Part shown: positions 55,314-64,000 of the stretch, piece by piece | Numbering within the stretch: the first letter of the stretch is position 1 | How the letters are laid out: each line of letters starts with the position of its first letter | DNA from: Acephala macrosclerotiorum | Lineage: Eukaryota; Ascomycota; Leotiomycetes; Helotiales; Mollisiaceae | NCBI GenBank assembly: GCA_014904845.1 | Contig: MU119392.1 | Coordinates: 44,233-108,232 of the forward strand | Reading direction: 5' to 3' | DNA: 64,000 nt | Program-made: the position numbers and the translations under genes | The notes under the pieces: generated by a model | What the model saw: only the letters and a program-made list of their open reading frames with translations | The model's database searches: none | What the model was told of the DNA's origin: nothing

Positions 55314-58069
55314 AAATTTCTTTTTTTTGAATTGATATAACAAATGAATATTTATTTTTTAATGATTTAAATCGAAAATATATTGCGTTTATTATAATCG
55401 TCGTATTTACTATAATCGATCGTATTCGATAAATTCGATTTTATTTAATATTTCGTAGATTTTAAAGTTTTTTCGGTTTAATTGCAATTTATCGATGGAA
55501 TATAATAAATTGTATTAAGTATTAATCAAACGAAAAATTGCGTTTAACGTGATTCGAGAAATAAAAATTGAAAATTTTTGAACAAAATAAAAAAGTACGA
55601 AAAATTTAAACTTTGATATATTAAATAATAATCGAGATAATATAATATATACTATGAATATCGTTTATATTTAAAGAATATTTTTTTAAAACGAATATAA
55701 CGAGAACGAAAATTTTTTAAGCGATTTATAAAATAATTATTTTTTTGAATAATTTCAAAGTCGAAAATTACTATTGAAAGAACGCGAAAAGAAATAAAGA
55801 GAAAAAAAAGAGAATTATTTATTTAATTGTTTTAATTATTTAAATAATTCGTTTTATTGTTTAAATTACTTTTTTCGTTCGCAAATTTCTATTAAATTTT
55901 AATAAATTATTCGATGATAATAAAAAGAAATACGAAATATAAAAAAGTAAAATAATTAATTATAATAATATTTCGAATTATAAAATTTGTAAAAAAGAAA
56001 TATTAATTTAAAATTTCGTTTTAAAATTTTAAAATAAATACAAACGAAAAATTTTAAACAATTAATATTTAGTATTCGAACAATAAAATTATTTTTAGAT
56101 ACAAATAAATATTTTTTTTTTAATTTAAAAATTTTTTTATTATTTATAAAAATTCAAAATATTTCGATTATAAATGTTTTTATATTTAATATTTTTAGTA
56201 TTTAAAATCGTTTTAAAATTAAAATTTTTTTTATTTTTATTTTATTTAAAAATAATATAAAAATATAAATTATAAAAATAAAAATTTTTTTTTTTTTTTT
56301 GTAAAAAATATTATAAATAATTAATTACAAATAATATTCGTATGAAATTATATTTTTTTAGTAATAAAACAACGAATTATAATAGTTCGTTTAAATAATA
56401 ATTAAATAAAAATAATAAAATTCAATAATTGATCGTTTTTTAAAGATTAATTGTTTGTAAAATACGATTTGCGAGTAATATTTATAAAAACGAATATTAA
56501 AATAAATCGATATAAAATATTTGAAAATTAATTAATTTAAAATTTTATTAATTATTTCGAGTTATATTTATAAAATATTTTATAAAATTTCGAGAAAAAA
56601 GTAATTTAATCAAATTATTAATTGAAATTGATAAAATTTATTCTCGAGTAAATATATATTATTTTTAATAATTATTTACTATAAATTTATATTAAATTGA
56701 AAAAAGTAATTCGTATTACAAAAGATTTTATACGTATTACAATTAGATTTTTTGATTTACGTTCGATATAAAGTATTTAATACATGTAATCGAATAAAAA
56801 AATTATTAAATTCGATAATTTAATAATGAGTTTAAACGCGATATTATAATAATTTTAAAAATTTTTTAGTAATTTTATAAAAAATAAAAAGAAATAATTA
56901 TTGTATTTAAATATTTTATTTGAAAAAAAAAAAAATTGTAATAAATCAAATCGTATTTTAAATACAAATAATTAAAATATTTTACGAATTAATATTTTTA
57001 AAAAAATAATATTTTTTTTTATTAATAAAAATAATAAATTTATTGAAAAAAAATTTAATAGTATTATTATCAATACAAATTCGTTATATTTTAATTTAAA
57101 ATAAAATATTATAATTATCGTATTTACAATATTATTTATTAGTAATATTATTATAAAATTTAAATATTTTTATATTTTTTTTCAATTAAAATATATATAA
57201 ATTTAAACGATTCGTTGGAATAAAATTTAATAATATAAATTCGAGAATTTTCGAAGTTTAAAATTGGTTTTTAATACGATTAAATTTCGAACTATAAATA
57301 AATAATATTTTTAATTTTATTAAAATAAATTTAATTTTTTATATAATATAATTGAAAACGTAAAATAAAAATAAATACAATTTTAATTTGATTATTATAA
57401 TCGATTGTATAATAATTACAAATTTTATTAATAATAATTTAATTTCGTATATTAAAAGTAAAATCAAAAACGAATATTTGTTAATAGTAGAAAACGTTTA
57501 AAATAAAATATTAATTTCGATATTAATATCGATATTTTTTTTTTGTAAAAATCGATTGTTTATAAATGAAAATAAAAACGAATATTATTTTTCGAATTAT
57601 GAATTTAATAATAATAAATATTATTTTCGAAAAATTTTGATTAAAAAAATATAATTTTAAAATCGATTAATAGATTGAACGCTTTATTAGAAACGACGAT
57701 AAATTTAATATAAAAGCGCTATATAATATATTGATATTATTGTATTTATTTGAGACGAACGAAAAAAAATTTGAAAAATTAGTAAATTATAATTTTAAAA
57801 ACGCGTTATATTTCGATTTATTTAATGTTTTAAATTTTATTTTAAAAGATATCGAAAATTTAATAATTAAAAAAACGGTATTATTAGAGAAATATAATAA
57901 GAAAACAAAGGTTTTTAATAAGAAGACAATATAAAAACTATTATTATATTGCTCGAGATTCGATTATGAAATTCTATTAAAATTAGATATTAAATTACTT
58001 TGAAAATCAATTTATAATTTGTTAAAATAAAAATTGCGAGTTTTTTGAAAATATATTAACGAGATACTG

Positions 58070-58480
58070 AAATTGGAATTTATTAAACGATTGAAATTAT
58101 TTGTAATAATATTAATATTTTTTGTTTTAAAAAAAAACGATATTTTACGTTTTTGTGTAAATTATTGTAGTATTAATAATATAATAATCGCTAATCGTTA
58201 CTCGATTTTATTGATTTTTAAGATTTTGAATTGTTTAAAAAAAATTCGAATATTTACGAAATTCGATTTACGTAACGTATATTATTTAATACGAATTAAA
58301 AAAAAATATAAATAAATAATTATTTTTTGAATACGTTTCGATTTATTTGAATATTTAATAATTTCGTTTAATTTTTATAATATTTTAATGATTTTTTAAA
58401 TATATATAGACTAATATTTAAAAAAATTTATCGATAGATTTATTATTGTATATTTCGATAATATTTTGATTTATTTAAAA
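58070..58480 (+). pseudogene. Reverse transcriptase core of the gypsy element
   Basis: LEFIKRLKLFVIILIFFVL is followed by LRFCVNYCSINNIIIANRYS, IFTKFDLRNVYYLIRIKK, FDLFEYLIISFNF and, near 58440-58475, IVYFDNILIYL. These match the LFVKKKDGxLRxCVDYRxLN, FTKLDLRxAYxxIRI and YLDDILIYS blocks of Ty3/gypsy RT. The catalytic YxDD has become YFDN, a GAT-to-AAT change consistent with RIP. Stops lie between blocks. Confidence 0.8.
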
Positions 58481-59739
58481 ACGTAAAAAAAATACGATAT
58501 ATATATCGATTAAATATTAAAATAATTCGAGAAATAGAAATTTTACGTTAAATTCGAAAAATGCAAATTCGATATTGATAGAATCGAATTTCTCGATTTT
58601 GTTATATTGTTTATAAATATTGAAATAAATTAACGTTGTATAATTATTATTATCGTTTAGTTTATATTTATTGAAACTCGAAAAAATTTTCGATTTTTGA
58701 ATTTTTACAATTTTTATTGAAAGTTTATATATAAATACAATAAAATAATTTTATTATTGAAAAAAAAACAATTTTTCAAATAAATTAATATCGCTATAAA
58801 ATCGTTTAAAAAACTTTAAAATTATTTTATTGAAACGTTTTTATTTGTTTATTAAAATTCGATTTTGAAAATATAATTAGAATACGACGTTTTTATAGAG
58901 ATTATAGTAAGTATTATTTTACAAAAACAAAAAAATACGTATTTTTATTTTATTATATTTTACTTTCGAAAATTTATATTCGTAGAAATCAATTATTTTA
59001 TTTTCAATTAAAAACTTTTTATAATCGTCGAATTTATTAAATACTAAAAACATTATTTGAAAAGGATTAAATATACAATAATTATTATTTCGAATTACAA
59101 TAATTTTAAATATTTTATAATAATAAAAATATTAATATAACGTTAAATACAATAAATTATAATATTTTTAATAATCGATTTCGAGATTATTTATTAAACG
59201 AAATCGAAAAACTCGATTAATAATCTTTCGAAACGCTCAAATTATACTCGAGAATCGATCGAAATATAATAATTTTTATTTAAATTAAAAAAAACTAATT
59301 TGAATTTTTTAATAATTTTTAATAAAAAAAACGATATTTTATATTTAATTATTATAATAATTCGAAGAAAATTGTTAAAAAAATTAAATTATTTTATAAT
59401 AGAATTTAATATTATATTTATCGATATAAATAATATCAAATCGAACGATTTCGTATAATTCGAATTAATAATAAAAAAAAATAATTTAATTGAAAAAATT
59501 CGTATTATTTAAACAAATTATAATGATTTTGAAAAAAATAATTATTTACTTAAAAATAGTATTTGGATTTTTAATGAAATAAAACTTTAAATTTTATTAA
59601 ATGAAATATTTCGATATAAAATTATAAAAAGTTTTTATAATAATTTAATCGCGAATTATTTTAATAAAAATTAAAAAATTTTAATTATAAAAAAATTACT
59701 ATATTAAAAAAATATAAATACTAATATGAAAAATTATAT

Positions 59740-60340
59740 TAAATTTTATATCGTTTATCAAAGAAATAAATCGAAACGAATTATAATTATTAACGAATTA
59801 ATATTTATTTTAATTTTCAATCGAATTTAAAAATCGATTATTTTTAATATAATAATCGATTTATTATTATTTAAAAAATCGATAAATTTTATAAATAAAA
59901 AAAACGAATTAAAATTAATTTATAATATTGAATTTATCATTGTTAATAAATTGATAAAAAAAGCAAAAATTATATCAATTCGAAAAAATATATTATCAAA
60001 ATAATTCGTTTATATATTTTTGAAATATATATTTTTTAAATATAATATATCGAACGATATTACTATAAATCGTACGAGACTATTTATTTTTAATTTTTAA
60101 TCGATTTTCATTAATTTAATAAATATATTTAAAAAGATTTTCATAGTATTTTATTTATAAACAAACGAATTTATTAAACGAATAAATTTTACTTTGAAAT
60201 ATTATTTTCGAATATTTATAGATTTCAAATAAAACGATTAAATTGATTAATTCGATTTAATCGAGTATTATTAAAATAATAATTTTTTATCAACGATTAA
60301 TATTTCTTTTTTTGAAATCAATAAAAAAATAATAAAATTA
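59740..60340 (+). pseudogene. Integrase region of the gypsy element
   Basis: YIVYQRNKSKR (end of the zinc-binding part), KSIIFNIIIDLLL, then KLIKKAKIISIRKN, FLKYIFFKYNISNDITINR, FINLINIF and FIKRINFTLKYYFRIFIDF follow the usual order of a Ty3/gypsy integrase core. The first catalytic Asp is visible in IIIDLLL and the second falls at DITINR, where DR has become NR. Several stops interrupt it. Confidence 0.7.
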
Positions 60341-63195
60341 TATTAAATTCGCAATTTTTTACACTACAAATCAAAATCAATATATAAATTCGTAAATCGT
60401 TTGAAAAATATTTAATATAAACTTTAAAATATTTTTATTTACGTGTAAAACGTATAAACGAAATATTATAATACGAAATATATAAAAATCGAATTTAAAA
60501 TTAAAAATTATATTATATTTAATACAAAAAATTTAATATTTAATTAATTATATAAAAAATTAAATTTCAAATATATCGATTTTTTTAAAATAGAAAAACA
60601 AATTAAACTACAAATTTATAAAATCAAATTATTAAAAATTTAAAATTGTTATAATATTTTTCATATTAATTTATTATCGTTTTTTCGAAGACGCTTTTAA
60701 AAAAAATCGAAAAATGAAATCGCGATAAAATCGAAATTTGAATTAATTATAAACGATTTAAAAAACGAGAAAAAAAAATAAAAAATAAATAAAATTATCG
60801 ATTTCAAAAAAAAGTATTATTAATAAAAATTTTATTATTTAATAAAATAAAAAAATTAAAATTTTAATTATAATAATTAATATAAAACAAAAAACTTGAA
60901 ATATATTACAAAAATTATTATTAAATACTATAAAAAATATTTTTTTAAATCGAAATTTAATATTAAAAAATAAAATTTATTTTTATTAAAAAAATAAAAA
61001 CAAATTATTGAAATAGTATTATTATACATATATTAATAAAAAAATAATTATTTATATTATATAATAATATATATCGATTAAAATATAATTAAAATTTTTT
61101 ATTTTTATTTTTTATTATTAATAATAATTTTAATTTTATTCGTAAAATTCAATTTATTATTTATATAAAACATATATATAACGTTTTTTAATAATAATAA
61201 AATTATAATAAATATAATACAATTTTTTTCGAAAAACGATAAATTCGTACAAAGAATCGTTTTTAATGTTATTAATAAATATTTTTAAAAAATTTTCAAT
61301 TTATTTTGATTAATAAACGCTTTCAATGATTCAAATTTAAACGTGTAAATAAACGATAAAACGATCGTATTAAATTTATAAATTTTTAAAAAAATCGATA
61401 ATAAATTTATAATCGCAATTAATATCGATAAAAATACGTACAAAAAAATATTAATATATTTATATAATAAAAAATTATTCGAATACAAAGAAAATCGTTT
61501 AAATAACAAATTATTATAAAATCAAATTATAGTAATAATATATATAAATAATTATTATTAAACGAAAAATAATCGAAATTATTATAAATTTAAAAATTTT
61601 TTATAATAATATAATTAAAATTAAAATACAAATTTTAAAGTTTTTTAAATATATTAATAATTACAACAAATAATAAAAATTGTATAATATTAATTTTTTT
61701 TTATATTATTATCAATTAAATAATAAAAAAAAAATTTTAAATTAAAAAATTGAATTTAATTAACAAAGATTTTTATTTTAAATTTTTATTTTTTTCAAAT
61801 ATTTTAAAAACGAAAAAAAAAAAAAATATTTATATTAAAATAAAAAAAATTATTTAAAACTTTTTTTAAAATTAAAAAAAATATTTCTATTAAAAAACTA
61901 TTAAAAAAAAAAATTATTAATTTTTATAAACTTTTTAATTTTTTAATTAAATTAAAATTAGCGACAAAAAAAATTTAAAAAAAATCGATAAATAATTTTG
62001 AAATTTTTTTAATAAATAAAAATATAAACAATAAAATTTTTTTAAATAAAATCGAATAATCGATTTTAAAAAAAAGAAATAATACGATAAAATACGAAAA
62101 TTCGATATTTGCAATCAAATAAAAAAAAGTAAAAAATTACAATTTAATATAAAATCGTTTCGTTTTACGATTGAAAAACGAAATAACGCAAAAAAACGTT
62201 CGAATTTTAAATAAAAATAATAATTATTTAATTGATTTAATTGTAAAATAAATCGATTTAAATGAAAAAAAATTTTTAAATGTAATATTTATTAATAATT
62301 GAATTTCAATTATTACGATTAATGTAATATTAAAACGAGTACTAAAATTAGTAAGAGATTTTAATATTGTTTATAGAATTTTTATTAGAGATTCGTATAA
62401 TAAAATTTAAAAAAAAAAAAATAATAAATATAAAAAAAATTTTAATGTAATTAAAATTTAAATTTTATTCAATATAAAAAAAAAAGTAATTAATTTTTTT
62501 AAAAATCGTATTTATTATATTAAAAATTAAAATTGAATTCGTATATAAAAAATAAATATAAATTTACGAGAAAAATATTTTATTAATTAAAAAAAAAGTT
62601 TATAATAATTATTTTTTAGTAATTTTTTTAAATTACAATAAAAAAACGAGAAAAATTATAGATATACGAATTTCGAATAATTAATATAATTAGTAAAAAT
62701 TCGTTTTTATGTATAGTATTTTGATTAAATATTACGATTATCAATAAAAAAAATTATATATTATGTTTTTGTAAATGAATTCGAATTTTTTTTTTTTCGT
62801 TTATTTAAAATTGTTCAATAAATATTTAATTTTATTTTAAATATTGATATTTGTATTGCGAGTAAATTGATTTTGATTTTAAATATTGATATTTTTAATA
62901 GTATATGAAAATTAAATCGTTTATTTTTTGTTCGTTTATACGTCGATATCGATATACGACGTTGAAAAGTCGATAAATTAATAAAAGTAATAATAATAAA
63001 CGAGAACGAGAAAAGTTTTAAAAGTTTTAATAAAAATAAAAATAATAATATTGTAAATATAAACGAGAAATCGAAAATCGATTCGAATATTGATAAGAAA
63101 AATAAAAATAAAGATTAAAAAAGTAATAATATATTGAATTATATATACTTATTAGAATTCTCGAAAACTTTAAAAATATCTCAAAAAAAGAACAA

Positions 63196-63368
63196 TATTA
63201 TAAAGCGTTGTTACGTGGTTCGTTTTTAATTTATTTTAGTTCGATATTAATCGAGTTATAAAAGTCGAATAATCGCTTGATTTAATTTATTTTTTTAAGT
63301 TTCAATAAATGTAATTCGATTAATTTATTTTTTAATTTATTTTCTTTTGATAAATTTATTACAATTTA
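63196..63368 (+). repeat. 3' long terminal repeat of the gypsy element
   Basis: Direct copy of the repeat at 55142-55313, beginning near TGTTACGTGGTTCG and ending near TTTATTACA. It is about 170 bases long. Confidence 0.75.
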
Positions 63369-63902
63369 TATAATTTTATAAATAGAATATTTATAAAATA
63401 TAATATTATCGTTTCGAATTAAAATTAATTTAATTATATAATTAAATTAAAAATATATTAAATAATTTAATATTTAATATTTTTAGTTTTTTAAATAAAA
63501 TTTTATGTAATTTTAAAATTATTTAAATTTTAAACTTTAAATTAAATCGTATATAAATAGTTTTTAATTTTTTATTACGATTATTTTTTAATTTATATAT
63601 TGATTTTTTCGATTTTTAAAATATAAATATACAAATATAAAACTTTTAAAACTATTTAATTAAATAATTATTAAATAAATAAATAAATCGCGAAAATATT
63701 AAAAATAAAAATAAATATATTTAAAATTAAACGTTTAAAAACTCGAAATTCGAAATTCGAAAATTCGAAACTCGAAAATTTAACGTTTAAAAATTTAATT
63801 CGAAATATATTATAATATATAATATAATAATAAATACGTAATTTTAATTTTTAATTATTTAAAATTATTATTATAATTTAAATTTTTTATTTTTTATTTT
63901 TA

Positions 63903-64000
<98 letters not shown>
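63369..64000. other. AT-rich sequence to the window end
   Basis: No coding sequence. A short local repeat of CGAAATTCGAAATTCGAAA type occurs near 63745-63775, followed by an ATT trinucleotide array. Confidence 0.5.
63907..64000. repeat. (ATT)n microsatellite reaching the window edge
   Basis: About thirty uninterrupted ATT units run to the last base and probably continue beyond it. Confidence 0.95.

Larger units (their letters stand above)
55142..63368 (+). mobile_element. Ty3/gypsy LTR retrotransposon, RIP-destroyed
   Basis: Two direct repeats bound about 8.2 kb of almost pure A/T that still encodes a readable pol skeleton on the plus strand. Upstream of the polymerase, FDYEILLKLDIK and KYINEILKLEFIKRL match the pre-RT segment of fungal gypsy elements. 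RT and integrase remain recognisable (separate entries). Gag and protease should lie at 55.4-57.9 kb but are not readable. Order (RT before integrase) places it in Ty3/gypsy. Stops and frame changes are everywhere, so it is inactive. Confidence 0.8.

Noticed and set aside
61285..61509. Minus-strand frame in the AT-rich block
   Set aside because: Ile/Asn/Leu/Lys-only composition expected of any A/T-rich DNA, inside the retrotransposon span.
63907..64000. Terminal (ATT)n array considered as a telomere
   Set aside because: Fungal telomeres are TTAGGG-like; this is a plain microsatellite and the window edge is arbitrary.
1..64000. tRNA and rRNA genes
   Set aside because: No cloverleaf with a convincing T-arm and acceptor pairing and no rRNA-like sequence was noticed by eye; a covariance-model scan was not possible.

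Overview
This is nuclear DNA of a filamentous ascomycete (Pezizomycotina). Short GT-AG introns of about 40-70 bases with CTAAC/CTGAC-type branch sites, HET-domain and NLR/STAND genes, HUH Helitron and Ty3/gypsy relics, and extremely AT-rich blocks whose repeat-derived reading frames are broken by C-to-T type changes all point to a genome with repeat-induced point mutation (RIP). Many HET genes together with AT isochores would fit Leotiomycetes or Dothideomycetes, but that placement is a guess. All exon joins were worked out by hand from splice signals and reading phase.

Left part (1-9.8 kb). An ERG28-like gene (+) converges on a sulfotransferase-like gene (-) with two frame irregularities. 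A possible small secreted Cys-rich protein, a broken ATP-grasp gene, a multiply broken membrane-protein gene, a MITE-like inverted-repeat element and a cytochrome P450 relic follow. This is a decaying accessory region.

Housekeeping-like part (10-26.7 kb). It holds an RS-rich protein with two CxxC pairs (-), a general amino-acid permease (-), a cytosolic phospholipase A2 (+), a RIP-damaged Helitron relic (-), and a D-amino-acid oxidase (-) divergent from a HET-domain gene (+).

Rearranged part (27-34.5 kb). A sugar transporter is cut in two, with its C-terminal half inverted and a TIR element with an internal hairpin between the halves. A frameshifted 2EXR gene follows, then a HET pseudogene split by a TA-flanked transposon whose removal restores the frame across the site, then a fragment of a second transporter.

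Immunity/metabolism part (35-52.4 kb). A complete NB-ARC/TPR NLR (-) shares a promoter region with an intact CYP52-like P450 (+). An AAA-ATPase relic and a Tc1-like transposase relic lead to a very large sacsin-like gene (+) with two GHKL ATPase modules and a C-terminal BTB domain that is now one base out of frame.

Right part (52.4-64 kb). This is almost pure A+T. It contains one possible small membrane-protein gene and a Ty3/gypsy retrotransposon of about 8.2 kb, with two LTRs and readable but mutated reverse transcriptase and integrase. The window ends inside an (ATT)n array. In this block most surviving cytosines lie in CpG, a distinctive mutational footprint.
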